Origin: Actinomycetota bacterium
GTDB lineage: Bacteria > Actinomycetota > Acidimicrobiia > Acidimicrobiales > Ilumatobacteraceae
Direction of reading: 5' to 3'
Length of the DNA: 42,591 nt
Assembly (NCBI GenBank): GCA_016870215.1
Contig: VGCD01000015.1
Coordinates: 1 to 42,591, forward strand
Shown here: piece by piece, positions 25,477 through 34,321 of the stretch
How the letters are laid out: each line of letters begins with the position of its first letter
How positions within the stretch are numbered: the first letter of the stretch is position 1
The notes under the pieces: generated by a model
The model's input: the letters and a program-made list of their open reading frames with translations, nothing else
What the model was told of the DNA's origin: nothing
The model's database searches: none
Position numbers and translations under genes: made by a program

Positions 25477-25998
25477 TCAGATGGGAACCACTTCAGGATC
25501 TTTCAGGATCCACCGACACAATTTTTCGAAAGGCACACAGAGCACCGCATTGGTGACAGCGACGACAGCGACAATGACCACGACCCGACTGGTGAGGGCA
25601 CCTTCGATGCCAACCATTGCGAGCGCGAGCGGCATGAGAACAGTTCCAACCGCACTTGCGACTCCGCCAAGCAACATTCGCGACCACCAAGTTGGCTCGT
25701 GCACGAAAGTGTTGGCGAACCCTGCCAAGTAACCGGCAATTGCAAATACTGTGGCTCCAAGGCCAAGTGGTGTCGTCAACACGAGGTCGTACATGAAACC
25801 AACGAGAAACCCGGCGATTGCACCGATTTCACTGCCCCGTGCAAGTCCGCTACTTGCGGCAAGCACCAACATGATTTGCAAGATCACTCCGAATGGTCGA
25901 AGGTCATTCAGAACTGTGGTCTGAAAACCCAGAGCAACAAGGCCGACAAGGAATAACCGAAACATCGGTCGCTCGACCAACGTGATGAGGCGTGTCAT
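25477..25998 (-). CDS. mreD: Rod shape-determining membrane protein MreD
   Basis: 173 residues with five to six predicted membrane helices, beginning with RPMFRLFLVGLVALGFQTTVL and including the IGAIAGFLVGFMYDLVLTTPLGLGA segment that is characteristic of MreD. It couples MreC to the RodA-PBP2 complex in the membrane. The ATG at 25998 overlaps the mreC stop by four bases (ATGA), and the stop is one base before mrdA. MreD sequences diverge strongly, so gene order carries much of the weight in this call. Confidence 0.9.
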   Translation of the reverse strand: MTRLITLVERPMFRLFLVGLVALGFQTTVLNDLRPFGVILQIMLVLAASSGLARGSEIGAIAGFLVGFMYDLVLTTPLGLGATVFAIAGYLAGFANTFVHEPTWWSRMLLGGVASAVGTVLMPLALAMVGIEGALTSRVVVIVAVVAVTNAVLCVPFEKLCRWILKDPEVVPI

Positions 25999-27098
25999 GG
26001 CGACTGCCTCTCTGTAGCTGGGCGATACAGCAACACGCGCACAAAGTTCAATGATTGAAGTGACGCAGCAAGGTCGACCTCGAGAATCGGACCAAGCGAG
26101 CCCTGCCTTGTGACAACTCGCGACACCACACCCACAACGATGTCTGGCGGTGCTAACGAAGTCGCACCACCAGCGGAGATGATGGGTGACCCAATGGCTA
26201 TCTGTCCAAAGCGCGGCTGATACTCGACGAATCGAACAATTGGCGACTTACCGAGGCCTCTTCCTTCGAGCGCACCAGTTTCTCTCAATGGCAAGTCTGC
26301 GCCTGGTGGAACCGTTACTTGCGTTTCATTTCCCTGACCAGGTGTCGTGTCTCCTGTAATTGTGGATATCGGAGCAGTCGATTGAACCGGCACCGTGGAG
26401 CCAGGAACGAAACCCGGAATCGCGGGAAGCGTCGTGGTTGTCGTAGTGGTGGTTGATGTCGTCGTCGTTGAGGTTGTTGTTGTTGTTGTGGAATCGCCGA
26501 CCAAAATTTCCGTTTCAGATGGAACAGTCGTTGCTGTCACTGGTTGATTGACGATTTTTACCGACAGCGAATAAGCAGGATCCGTGATGAGCATGACAAC
26601 TGCACGGTCGTTGAACACTTCTGTGACTTTGCCGATGAGGCCAGCTGCATTGAGAACCGGCATGCCGACACGTATACCGCAGTTGCGTCCACGGTTGATC
26701 TCCACTGTCTGAGAGAAATTTGATGGAGACTCGCCCACCACTTGCGTCGTGCACGAATCAATTCCGGCAAGTGTTGGTAGTCCGTTCAGTGCCAACAATT
26801 CCTGCGCTTCTCGCACAGTCGCGATGTTCGCAATTGCTGCACCTTCCTGTCGGCCCACTAGGTCGCGCAGTCGACGATTCTCGTCGGCAAGTTTGTTGTA
26901 GTCGGTGATGCCATGCCACACGTTTCCGACGGGCTCTGTGACCACACGCACAACGCCTTCGACCGGACGAAACACCGAACCAAATGTTCGACGAACGAAC
27001 GACACGGATGAAGAGCCGCGCATATCGAGCGTGACCAGCAGCACCGAGGTCAACACCAAAAGGGCGATGACACGACGTCTCGTAAACGAGCTACCCAC
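25995..27098 (-). CDS. mreC: Rod shape-determining protein MreC with Thr-rich insert
   Basis: 367 residues from GTG 27098, with a GAGG five bases upstream. It has a membrane helix at about 9-24, a coiled-coil with DYNKLADENRRLRDLV (66-81), then the beta domain (SPSNFSQTVEINRG, GMPVLNAAGLIGKV, IGSPIISAGGATSLAPPDIVVGVV). MreC links the cytoplasmic MreB filaments with PBP2 in the periplasmic space. Unlike canonical MreC, the two halves of the beta domain are separated by about 85 residues (187-270) that contain a near-pure Thr/Ser run (203-223, DNA about 26430-26492) and Pro/Gly-rich flanks. This looks like an extracellular, disordered loop. It lies 9 bases after mreB. Confidence 0.92.
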   Translation of the reverse strand: MGSSFTRRRVIALLVLTSVLLVTLDMRGSSSVSFVRRTFGSVFRPVEGVVRVVTEPVGNVWHGITDYNKLADENRRLRDLVGRQEGAAIANIATVREAQELLALNGLPTLAGIDSCTTQVVGESPSNFSQTVEINRGRNCGIRVGMPVLNAAGLIGKVTEVFNDRAVVMLITDPAYSLSVKIVNQPVTATTVPSETEILVGDSTTTTTTSTTTTSTTTTTTTTLPAIPGFVPGSTVPVQSTAPISTITGDTTPGQGNETQVTVPPGADLPLRETGALEGRGLGKSPIVRFVEYQPRFGQIAIGSPIISAGGATSLAPPDIVVGVVSRVVTRQGSLGPILEVDLAASLQSLNFVRVLLYRPATERQSP

Positions 27099-27107
27099 TT
27101 GCCTCGA

Positions 27108-28145
27108 TCACAGTTCGGTCTGTGGCGACGACATCATTCCGCGCATCGCCTCGATGTTTTCGAGCGCCCGACCAGATCCGATGACCACTGAATACAGCGG
27201 GTCGGGAGCGATGTAACACGGCATGCCGGTTTCATGGGTGACCCGCTGAGGTAGTCCTGTGAGGAGAGCTCCACCACCAGACAGATAGATGCCTCGATCC
27301 ATGATGTCAGCAGCCAGTTCAGGAGGCGTGCGATCGAGCGTTGCCTTCACGGCGTCAATGATGGCAGCCACCGGCTCGGCGATGGCTTCACGCACCTGAG
27401 CACTCGTCAATTCAATGGTTTTGGGCAAGCCCGTGACGGTGTCGCGGCCCCCGACATCGGCGGTGAGTTCTTGCTCGACTGGCCAGGCCGACGCCATCTG
27501 GATCTTGATCTCTTCGGCGGTGTTTTCTCCGATGTCGAGACCGAATTGCATCTTCACAAATTGCGAAATCGCATCGTCGAGCTCGTCACCAGCCACGCGC
27601 ACGCTCTCTGACACCACAATTCCGCCAAGCGAGATAACTGCGACTTCGGTGGTTCCGCCACCGATGTCCACAATCATGTTGCCGCTTGGTTCATGTACCG
27701 GAAGGTCCGCACCAATCGCAGCTGCCATGGGCTCTTCGATGATGAACACCGGTTTGCGAGCACCTGCATATTCCGCAGCGTCTTGCACGGCGCGCTGCTC
27801 GACGCCGGTGATGCCAGACGGAACACAGATAACCATACGAGGCTTGCTCCATCGACTGCTTGAGATGCGCTGAATGAAATACCGCAGCATCTTTTCGCAC
27901 ACGTCAAAGTCTGCAATCACGCCATCTTTCAATGGTCGAACGGCACGAATACTCGCAGGCGTTCTTCCAAGCATGCGCTTTGCTTCGTAACCAACAGCAA
28001 CTGGTCGACCATCTTTGACGTCGACTGCAACTACCGAAGGTTCGTTCAGCACGATTCCTTGACCTCGCACATAGACGAGTGTGTTCGCCGTTCCAAGGTC
28101 GATTGCGATATCGCGACTAATCGAGAGCGGACTGTTACGTGCCAT
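27108..28145 (-). CDS. mreB: Rod shape-determining actin homologue MreB
   Basis: 345 residues with the actin-fold nucleotide motifs: phosphate-1 DLGTANTLVYV (17-27), connect-1/phosphate-2 MIVDIGGGTTEVAVIS, the VPSGITGVEQRAV segment, and adenosine-motif YLSGGGALLTGLP. MreB forms membrane-bound filaments that orient wall elongation. Length is standard. It is the first gene of the mre block and follows ndk by 27 bases. In actinobacteria that grow from the pole, mreB is often absent, so its presence with mreCD and PBP2/RodA points to a lineage with lateral-wall growth. Confidence 0.97.
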   Translation of the reverse strand: MARNSPLSISRDIAIDLGTANTLVYVRGQGIVLNEPSVVAVDVKDGRPVAVGYEAKRMLGRTPASIRAVRPLKDGVIADFDVCEKMLRYFIQRISSSRWSKPRMVICVPSGITGVEQRAVQDAAEYAGARKPVFIIEEPMAAAIGADLPVHEPSGNMIVDIGGGTTEVAVISLGGIVVSESVRVAGDELDDAISQFVKMQFGLDIGENTAEEIKIQMASAWPVEQELTADVGGRDTVTGLPKTIELTSAQVREAIAEPVAAIIDAVKATLDRTPPELAADIMDRGIYLSGGGALLTGLPQRVTHETGMPCYIAPDPLYSVVIGSGRALENIEAMRGMMSSPQTEL

Positions 28146-28172
28146 GTGACGAGTTCGTACCGAGACGACGAA

Positions 28173-28586
28173 TTACTTCAGGGTTGGAAAGAAAATCGAC
28201 AACTCGCGCGCGGCGGAGTCTGCCGAGTCACTGCCGTGAATCAGGTTCTCAGTGAACAGTGTTCCGAGATCACCACGAATGGTGCCGGGAGCTGCTGCAC
28301 GCGGGTTGGTGGCACCCATCATTGCGCGCACGATCTCCCATGTGTCCTCTGGCCCTTCCACCGCCAAGCTGACAACTGGCCCACGCGACATGAAAGACAC
28401 CAGGTCGGCATAGAAGCCCTTGCCTTTGTGCTCTTCATAGTGACGACCGAGGGTGTCGTCATCGAGTGTGCGCAGTTCCATCGCGGCGATGCGAAGACCT
28501 TTGCGCTCGAGGCGACCAATGATTTCACCGACCAGTCCTCGTTCGACAGCGTCAGGTTTCAGAAGTACAAGGGTTTTCGTGGACAT
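28173..28586 (-). CDS. ndk: Nucleoside diphosphate kinase
   Basis: 137 residues, the normal bacterial length. The sequence TLVLLKPDAVERGLVGEIIGRLERKGL opens the fold. The active-site His that carries the phosphate is in NLIHGSDS (about 115), and the Kpn loop region AAAPGTIRGDLG precedes it. It transfers gamma-phosphate between NTPs and NDPs to balance nucleotide pools. A GAGGGA precedes ATG 28586. It lies between folC, 115 bases upstream, and mreB, 27 bases downstream. The 115-base gap with folC contains no gene that I can see and may hold a promoter. Confidence 0.97.
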   Translation of the reverse strand: MSTKTLVLLKPDAVERGLVGEIIGRLERKGLRIAAMELRTLDDDTLGRHYEEHKGKGFYADLVSFMSRGPVVSLAVEGPEDTWEIVRAMMGATNPRAAAPGTIRGDLGTLFTENLIHGSDSADSAARELSIFFPTLK

Positions 28587-28701
28587 TCCCTCAGGCTATT
28601 GGTCGCGTCCACCCTTCCGGCAGTTGCCCCTGAAACACCCGATATGGCGCAGATTTTTGGGTGTTCAACTGCGTTGTTGTTCCTTTGTTGCAGGTTCGGC
28701 G

Positions 28702-29997
28702 TCAGGGAAGCACTCGACGCAGATGCGGTCGCGCAGACCCCACGACGTACAGCGAGCCGGTGACGAGAATGGCGTCCTCGGCTGTGGCGTCGCGAAGTGC
28801 GCGATTGCATGCATCTTCAACTGTCTCGCAGACAACGACGTCGTCACATCCCATCGCTTGCGCCGCTGCGGCAATGGCTCGCGACTCACAAGCACGCGGT
28901 GAGGGGGCTGTACACGTAATGACGACGTCGAACTCGTCGGCACGGAACGCAGCCAGTACATCGCTTATGTCACGTGGTCGAAGAGAACCGACCACAAGGA
29001 TTCGTCTGCCTTCCGGGTGAAAATCGTTCATAAAGACAGATGCACAGACATCTGACCCGGCCGGATTATGTGCACCATCGAGAATCACCAGCGGTTGGTG
29101 AGACACAATTTCAAAGCGACCTGGAACGACCACTGACACGAATGCTTCTTGCAACACATCGAGCGGAATTGCTGCGTCGAAGAATTCTTCGACAGCAGCA
29201 ATCGCGATTGCCGCATTGTCTCCCTGGTGCTGTCCGTGCAGTGGCAAGAACACATCCTCATATGCAGCCCTCTGTGTGGTGACTGTAAGTTGTCGACCAC
29301 CGACTGCCAAGAAGTTTTCGCGCAAATCGAACTCTTCTCCGCGCAACACGAAGCGATGATGCGGTTCTGCTCGAAAGATCTGCACTAGCTCGGGCCGCGT
29401 CTCGCCCACCACTGCAGTGCCCTCTGCCTTGATGATGCCGGCTTTCTCTCGCGCAATGTCCGCAAGTGCCGGACCAGCAAATTCTGTGTGGTCAAGTGCG
29501 ATGTTTGTGATGACCGAAACCTCTGGTGAAACCACATTTGTTGCATCCCAGCGACCGAGCATTCCCACTTCAATGACTGCGACATCGATTGCCTCATTGG
29601 CAAAGTGCACAAAGGCCCCTGCGGTGAGAATCTCGAAGTAGCTCGGGCGTTGCCCGATAATCGGCTCAACTCGGGCAATGTCTGCAACGAAACCAGCGAA
29701 ATCGTGCTCACTGATGGCTTCGCCGTCTATCTGAATACGCTCCCGCACAGACTCAAGATGCGGACTTGAATACGTACCGACGCGCAGACCGTGGGCAATC
29801 AGCAACCGCGAGATGATGGCAGTTGTCGAACCTTTGCCGTTCGTGCCTGTGACGTGAACAACCTTGAATGAATGGTGCGGGTCCCCGAGGGCCTCGAGCA
29901 ACGTTGAGATGCCCGCCAGCGAGGGCGTGTCGATACGACCTGTCTTGTCATACGAGGCATGCTCGTCGAGATAGGCCAGTGCGGCGGCGAAGTCCAC
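28702..29997 (-). CDS. folC: Bifunctional folylpolyglutamate/dihydrofolate synthase
   Basis: 431 residues from GTG 29997. The Mur-ligase-type ATP loop VVHVTGTNGKGSTTA is at about 47-61. The folate-binding block SSPHLESVRERIQIDG follows, then the lysine-loop region IAREKAGIIK, and the C-terminal domain opens with LDGAHNPAGSDV. FolC adds glutamates to tetrahydrofolate and, in many bacteria, makes dihydrofolate from dihydropteroate. Length and motifs are complete. It starts 15 bases after clpX ends, so it is likely read from the clpX transcript. No Shine-Dalgarno sequence is clear. Confidence 0.95.
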   Translation of the reverse strand: MDFAAALAYLDEHASYDKTGRIDTPSLAGISTLLEALGDPHHSFKVVHVTGTNGKGSTTAIISRLLIAHGLRVGTYSSPHLESVRERIQIDGEAISEHDFAGFVADIARVEPIIGQRPSYFEILTAGAFVHFANEAIDVAVIEVGMLGRWDATNVVSPEVSVITNIALDHTEFAGPALADIAREKAGIIKAEGTAVVGETRPELVQIFRAEPHHRFVLRGEEFDLRENFLAVGGRQLTVTTQRAAYEDVFLPLHGQHQGDNAAIAIAAVEEFFDAAIPLDVLQEAFVSVVVPGRFEIVSHQPLVILDGAHNPAGSDVCASVFMNDFHPEGRRILVVGSLRPRDISDVLAAFRADEFDVVITCTAPSPRACESRAIAAAAQAMGCDDVVVCETVEDACNRALRDATAEDAILVTGSLYVVGSARPHLRRVLP

Positions 29998-30012
29998 TGC
30001 TTGCTTGGAAGA

Positions 30013-31296
30013 TCAGGATGCTGCGCGACGTGGCCGCGACACACGGCTCGGACCACGAGGTACGAGTTTGGGAGCAGCTTTGTCAACGACGGAATCGACG
30101 TCAACGACGACCTTGGCGACATCAGTGCGACCAGGCACCTCATACATGATGTCGAGCAAGACTTCTTCGAGAATCGAGCGAAGACCACGAGCACCGGTTT
30201 GGCGCTTGAGGGCAAGATCTGCAATCGCCTCGAGTGCGGCGGGCGTAATTTCCAACTCGACATCTTCGAACTCGAAGATTTTTTGGTACTGCTTGACAAG
30301 AGCATTCTTCGGCTCTGTGAGAATTTGTACTAGTGCTTCCTTGGACAGGCTGTGCACCGCGCCAATCATCGGCAAACGGCCCACGAATTCGGGAATCATT
30401 CCGAACTTGAGGAGATCTTCGGGCATCACCTGGGCAAACAACTCACCGGGGTCCTTCTCGATCTTTGATTTCACTGTTGCGTAGAAGCCGACGCCCTTGT
30501 GGCCGATGCGTGACTCGATGATTTGGTCGAGTCCTGCGAAGGCTCCACCACAGATGAACAACACGTTCGTGGTGTCAATCTGAATGAATTCTTGGTGGGG
30601 ATGCTTACGACCACCCTGTGGCGGGACCGATGCAACCGTGCCTTCGAGAATTTTCAACAGCGCCTGTTGCACACCTTCACCCGACACGTCGCGAGTGATG
30701 CTGGGGTTCTCAGCCTTACGAGCGACTTTGTCAATTTCATCGATGTATACGATTCCGGTTTCGGCCTTTTTCACATCAAAGTCAGCCGCCTGCAGCAACT
30801 TCAGCAAAATGTTCTCGACGTCTTCACCGACATACCCAGCCTCGGTCAACGCGGTCGCATCGGCAACTGCGAACGGCACGTTCAACATGCGCGCCAGAGT
30901 TTGGGCCATGTGGGTCTTTCCACACCCTGTGGGACCGAGCATCAACACATTGCTCTTGGCCAACTCCACATCGTCGCGCCGGATGCCGGCGTTCTGCTGC
31001 AGATACTGCAACCGGCGGTAGTGCTGGAACACAGCAACCGAGAGAACCTTTTTCGCACTCTCTTGACCGACAACATATTGGTCGAGGAATGTACGAGTCT
31101 CTTGTGGAGTAGGAAGCGAGTCGAAGCGAACGTCGGCACGATCGGCAAGTTCTTCCTCGATGATCTCATTACACAGGTCGATGCACTCGTCACAGATGTA
31201 CACGCCAGGTCCAGCGATGAGTTTCTTGACTTGCTTCTGCGACTTACCGCAGAACGAGCACTTCAACAGTTCGCCTGAGTCACCGAACTTGGCCAC
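30013..31296 (-). CDS. clpX: ClpX, ATPase subunit of ClpXP protease
   Basis: 427 residues from GTG 31296, with GGGGAGG seven bases upstream. The N-terminal zinc-binding domain has two CxxC pairs (CSFC and CDEC, about 14-39). The AAA+ core has Walker A GPTGCGKT and Walker [14 protein letters not shown], and the [16 protein letters not shown] end. ClpX unfolds tagged proteins and feeds them to ClpP. It follows clpP by 21 bases in the normal tig-clpP-clpX order. The C-terminal 25 residues are basic and Pro/Arg-rich, which is common in actinobacteria. Regulation of this operon in actinobacteria often involves ClgR; I did not find a clear ClgR box. Confidence 0.97.
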   Translation of the reverse strand: MAKFGDSGELLKCSFCGKSQKQVKKLIAGPGVYICDECIDLCNEIIEEELADRADVRFDSLPTPQETRTFLDQYVVGQESAKKVLSVAVFQHYRRLQYLQQNAGIRRDDVELAKSNVLMLGPTGCGKTHMAQTLARMLNVPFAVADATALTEAGYVGEDVENILLKLLQAADFDVKKAETGIVYIDEIDKVARKAENPSITRDVSGEGVQQALLKILEGTVASVPPQGGRKHPHQEFIQIDTTNVLFICGGAFAGLDQIIESRIGHKGVGFYATVKSKIEKDPGELFAQVMPEDLLKFGMIPEFVGRLPMIGAVHSLSKEALVQILTEPKNALVKQYQKIFEFEDVELEITPAALEAIADLALKRQTGARGLRSILEEVLLDIMYEVPGRTDVAKVVVDVDSVVDKAAPKLVPRGPSRVSRPRRAAS

Positions 31297-31317
31297 GTCG
31301 TGCCCTCCCCAATCGGG

Positions 31318-31944
31318 TCAGCGGATCGGACCGGAGCGGTCCGCGAACTGACGCGACGAAATCACGTCATCGATGATGCCATACTCGAGGGCCTCTTGCG
31401 CTTCCATTACGAAGTCGCGGTCGGTATCGGCGTGAACACGCTCGCGGGGCTGGCCCGTGTGGTGGGACAGGATGTCCTCCAACAGGTCGCGCATACGAAG
31501 AATTTCACGAGCGGCAATCTCAAGGTCCGTGACCTGGCCGTAGCCCACTTGGCCATATGGCTGATGCAACATCACGCGGCTGTGTGGCAATGCCAGACGC
31601 TTGCCCTTGGTGCCAGCTGCCAACAACACTGCCGCCGCCGACGCTGCCTGACCCAAACAAATAGTGGCGATGTCATTGCGAATGAACTGCATCGTGTCGT
31701 AGATGGCAAACAACGCAGTGATATCGCCGCCGGGACTGTTGATGTAGATGTTGATGTCGCGATCTGGGTTTTCACTCTCAAGGTGAATGAGCTGTGCGCA
31801 GATCAAGTTTGCGATGGTGTCGTCGATTGGCGTGCCAAGAAAGATGATGTTCTCTTTCAGCAGACGGCTGTAGAGGTCATACACCCGCTCGCCGCGGCTT
31901 GTTTGTTCGGTAACGTTGGGGATGTAATAGTTTTGAAAGTTCAT
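31318..31944 (-). CDS. clpP: ClpP serine protease subunit
   Basis: 208 residues. The serine protease triad is intact: Ser102 in [13 protein letters not shown], His127 in [10 protein letters not shown], and Asp about 177 in DTDRDF. The handle-domain sequence and C-terminus [12 protein letters not shown] are normal. The start ATG overlaps the tig stop (ATGA). Most actinobacteria have clpP1-clpP2 in tandem at this place and make a hetero-tetradecamer; here only one clpP lies between tig and clpX. A second copy may exist elsewhere in the genome. Confidence 0.96.
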   Translation of the reverse strand: MNFQNYYIPNVTEQTSRGERVYDLYSRLLKENIIFLGTPIDDTIANLICAQLIHLESENPDRDINIYINSPGGDITALFAIYDTMQFIRNDIATICLGQAASAAAVLLAAGTKGKRLALPHSRVMLHQPYGQVGYGQVTDLEIAAREILRMRDLLEDILSHHTGQPRERVHADTDRDFVMEAQEALEYGIIDDVISSRQFADRSGPIR

Positions 31945-33338
31945 GACGAAGCCTCCGTATCGTGATCGTGCGCTGACTCGTCGTCACGCTGATGGTCGTG
32001 TGAGCGACGTGCGTGATCGGGGTCTGAAGGGCCAAGCACCGTGTCGTGATCCAGTGCCGCGCCTGTTGCATCGACATATTCGACATTGTGCAACAACCAG
32101 TCGAGTGCCTTGCCCTTGCGAATTTGGGCCGCCAGATCGACAACTGCGTCGTTTTGTTCGTAGGCCTTGCGAACCTGAGCAGGCTTCTGATTCACCTGAG
32201 CCGCAATCGCCTCGAATTCAGCTTCGATGTCGACTTCGTCGGCCTCGATACTTTCAGCAACTGCTACCGCGCGAAGCGCGAGGTCAACCTTCACTGCCTT
32301 TTCGCTCTGAACCTTCAGAGCTTCGACGAACGAGGCGGTATCTTGACCGGTGGCGGACAGCCACTGATCTAGCGATATTCCTTGACGCTGGAACTGCGCG
32401 ACCGTGTTCTGCACTCGACCTTGCAGATCGTTGTTCACCATCGACTCTGGTGCATCGACATCAACCAAAGTCGCGAGCGCGTCGGTGACTTTGTCGACGA
32501 GCGTGGTTCGCATTTGATTGAGGCGCATGCTCTCAAGACGCTCACGTAGTGACGCTGTCCATGCTTCGACATTGTCGAACTCAGCGATGTTTTCCGACAC
32601 CCACTCATCGGTGAGGTCGCCAACTTGCATTTCCTGCACGCGCTGCACCTTGACCACGAAATCTGCAGGTTGTTCGGTGCCATTTGGCGTAGCTGTAAAC
32701 GTGAGCTCGTCACCGGGCTTTCCACCCACCAACTGATCGTCAAAACCAGGTGCCACCCAGCCACGACCCACTTCGTAGGTCCAGTCCTCGGTGTTCAAGC
32801 CGACTACTGGTTCACCTTCGCGAGTGCCCGCTAGGTCGACAATGACGTAGTCACCCATTGCAGCGGCGCGGTCGACATCAACCAGCTTTCCGTGCCGGCG
32901 TCGTTCGTTTTGCAACACTTCATCGAACTCTTCGTCGGTGACGGTAGGGGCGACCAATTCGACGCGAAGCCCCTTGTAACCAGGCACCGTGACCTCGGGG
33001 CGAACTTCGCACGTTGCATCGAACGTGACGTCGCCACTGTCCTCGCCGGCCACCATTTCAACATCAGGGGTAGCGATGATGTCGACATCGTGCTCGCGCA
33101 CCGCACGACTGAGGTATTCCGGAATGGCGTCTTGCAGAGCCTGAGCACGGGCGGCATCGATTCCGATACGAGCTTCGAGCACTCGGCGAGGCGCTTTTCC
33201 CGGGCGGAAACCAGGGAGACGAATCTCCTTGGCGATCTTCCGAAAGGCGGCGTCGATATTGCGGTCGAATTCAGACTGATCAATCTCGACGCGCAACTTG
33301 ACCTTGTTGCCTTCGAGCGTTTCGCAGGTGCTTTTCAC
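31941..33338 (-). CDS. tig: Trigger factor chaperone
   Basis: 465 residues from GTG 33338. Three domains are present: the ribosome-binding N-domain with the [17 protein letters not shown] signature (about 43-59), an FKBP-type PPIase domain (about 150-240, [13 protein letters not shown] and [13 protein letters not shown]), and the long helical chaperone domain. A final 30-residue tail is His/Asp-rich ([17 protein letters not shown]), a common but variable feature of actinobacterial trigger factors that could bind metal. Trigger factor binds at the ribosome exit tunnel and shields nascent chains. GTG 33338 was preferred because the family normally starts a few residues before the conserved [10 protein letters not shown]; another GTG at 33389 is in frame. 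Confidence 0.94.
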   Translation of the reverse strand: MKSTCETLEGNKVKLRVEIDQSEFDRNIDAAFRKIAKEIRLPGFRPGKAPRRVLEARIGIDAARAQALQDAIPEYLSRAVREHDVDIIATPDVEMVAGEDSGDVTFDATCEVRPEVTVPGYKGLRVELVAPTVTDEEFDEVLQNERRRHGKLVDVDRAAAMGDYVIVDLAGTREGEPVVGLNTEDWTYEVGRGWVAPGFDDQLVGGKPGDELTFTATPNGTEQPADFVVKVQRVQEMQVGDLTDEWVSENIAEFDNVEAWTASLRERLESMRLNQMRTTLVDKVTDALATLVDVDAPESMVNNDLQGRVQNTVAQFQRQGISLDQWLSATGQDTASFVEALKVQSEKAVKVDLALRAVAVAESIEADEVDIEAEFEAIAAQVNQKPAQVRKAYEQNDAVVDLAAQIRKGKALDWLLHNVEYVDATGAALDHDTVLGPSDPDHARRSHDHQRDDESAHDHDTEASS

Positions 33339-33436
33339 AGGCTTCGGAGTGTATCGGTGGTACTCGGCGGACTGTCCGACGGAGGTCACGAGACTCGATG
33401 CCGTACCGACACGAGCCCATCAGTAAGAATGGAGAT

Positions 33437-33706
33437 GTGCCGTTGTGGAAACCACATTCTCTCGCTCGTCCGCATGAAGGACAGGTCAATCTCCGACTGG
33501 GAGACACCGTGTCCGCCAGCACCGACCTCGACGGCGTCGTCGAAGGTACGGCCGGCAAGGTGACCTTGGCCAATGGCTTCAATTGGCAGCGATATCGCGT
33601 GCTGTTCGACAACGGCATCGAACTGGGAGATCTCGACCACCGACATCTCACGCCGACAGGTCGTACTGCTCGTCGTTTGGCTCGCGAAGCCAAGCGCGCC
33701 AGTTGA
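33437..33706 (+). CDS. Small conserved-looking protein, SH3-like beta character
   Basis: 89 residues with no assigned family. The sequence alternates short strands and turns: VNLRLGDTVSA, DGVVEGTAGKVTLANGFNWQRYRVLFDNGIELGDLDHRHL, ending in a basic tail TARRLAREAKR. The GVVEGTAGKV-x-RYRVLFDNG pattern resembles small SH3-like barrels that bind nucleic acid or protein (an inference from the pattern only). Possible starts are ATG 33398, GTG 33437 and TTG 33443; a GGAG at 33431-33434 is best spaced for TTG 33443. It is divergent from tig and lies 33 bases ahead of tRNA-Pro, in the same direction. Function unknown. Confidence 0.6.
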   Translation: MPLWKPHSLARPHEGQVNLRLGDTVSASTDLDGVVEGTAGKVTLANGFNWQRYRVLFDNGIELGDLDHRHLTPTGRTARRLAREAKRAS

Positions 33707-33738
33707 CCGATAGCGTTCGGTTACTCACGACAACCACT

Positions 33739-33811
33739 CGGGGAGTGGCGCAGTTGGCAGCGCGCCTGCTTTGGGAGCAGGAGGCCGGGGGTTCAAGTCC
33801 CCCCTCCCCGA
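33739..33811 (+). tRNA. tRNA-Pro (anticodon TGG)
   Basis: Acceptor CGGGGAG (33739-33745) pairs with CTCCCCG (33804-33810). The D-stem is GCGC/GCGC. The anticodon arm CCTGC-TTTGGGA-GCAGG gives anticodon TGG. The T arm is GGGGG-TTCAAGT-CCCCC. Discriminator A is at 33811. The CCA end is not encoded; the next three bases are CTC, then ATG. The tRNA is therefore directly followed by a protein-coding gene. Confidence 0.96.
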
Positions 33812-33814
33812 CTC

Positions 33815-34207
33815 ATGACACATGAACTAAACGACGCTCGCTACATCGCGTTCACGTCGTTTCGTGCCAACGGAACACCAGTCAAGACGCCAGTCTGGGT
33901 GGTGCCGTTTGACGATGGGTACGCATTCACTACCGAAGCCGAAGCACACAAGGTGCGACGCATCCGCAAGAACAACAAAGTGACGGTCGCTGTGTGCGAC
34001 TACCGCGGCAACATCTCAACCAATGCAACCGTCTACTCAGCAACTGCATTCGAACTCGACGCCCCCGACGTGCACCGCGTCGAAAAACTGGTTGCGCGAA
34101 AGTACCGCGTTGGTCGCGTGTTGCTCGCTGTATATGAAGTGGTCGAGAAAGTCCTTCATCCGCGTCGCGCATCATCCGACGGGGCAATCAAGTTCAATCT
34201 TGATTGA
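33815..34207 (+). CDS. PPOX-class, likely F420-binding split-barrel protein
   Basis: 130 residues of the pyridoxamine-phosphate-oxidase-like split-barrel fold. The opening LNDARYIAFTSFRANGTPVKTPVWVVPFDDGYAFTT and the segment EAHKVRRIRKNNKVTVAVCDYRGN match the actinobacterial family that binds F420 (or flavin or heme) and reduces or oxidises small molecules. The ATG at 33815 is three bases after the 3' end of tRNA-Pro and there is no room for a Shine-Dalgarno sequence. The mRNA would be made by read-through from the tRNA and could be freed as a leaderless message by 3' tRNA processing. The C-terminal half matches shorter members. Cofactor and substrate are not certain. Confidence 0.9.
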   Translation: MTHELNDARYIAFTSFRANGTPVKTPVWVVPFDDGYAFTTEAEAHKVRRIRKNNKVTVAVCDYRGNISTNATVYSATAFELDAPDVHRVEKLVARKYRVGRVLLAVYEVVEKVLHPRRASSDGAIKFNLD

Positions 34208-34217
34208 CACACCATCT

Positions 34218-34316
34218 GGGGAAAACCCCGATACCATGACGGGGCTGCCGCAAAAATAACGGCATTATCCATGGGTACATCCCGGTATCTGTGGCTCGAT
34301 CCACATCGGAGTACCC
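34218..34316 (+). promoter_or_regulatory. Structured leader upstream of the DEAD-box helicase gene
   Basis: The 114-base gap is unusually full of inverted repeats. GGGG-AAAA-CCCC (34218-34229) can pair locally, or the same CCCCG (34226-34230) can instead pair with CGGGG (34240-34244), giving two exclusive forms. Next is TGCCG/CGGCA (34246-34250/34260-34264). Finally GGGTAC/GTACCC (34273-34278/34311-34316), with inner pairs CCG/CGG and TGTGG/CCACA, ends five bases before ATG 34322. It may combine a terminator for the upstream gene with a translational control element for the helicase. Confidence 0.55.
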
Positions 34317-34321
34317 CCACC

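Noticed and set aside
26430-26492. Thr-codon repeat read as a CRISPR or DNA repeat array
   Set aside because: It is an in-frame coding simple repeat within mreC; there are no spacers.
33703-33731. Promoter for tRNA-Pro (TTGACC with a downstream -10)
   Set aside because: The -35 overlaps the end of the upstream gene and no good -10 lies at 16-18 bases; I could not support it.
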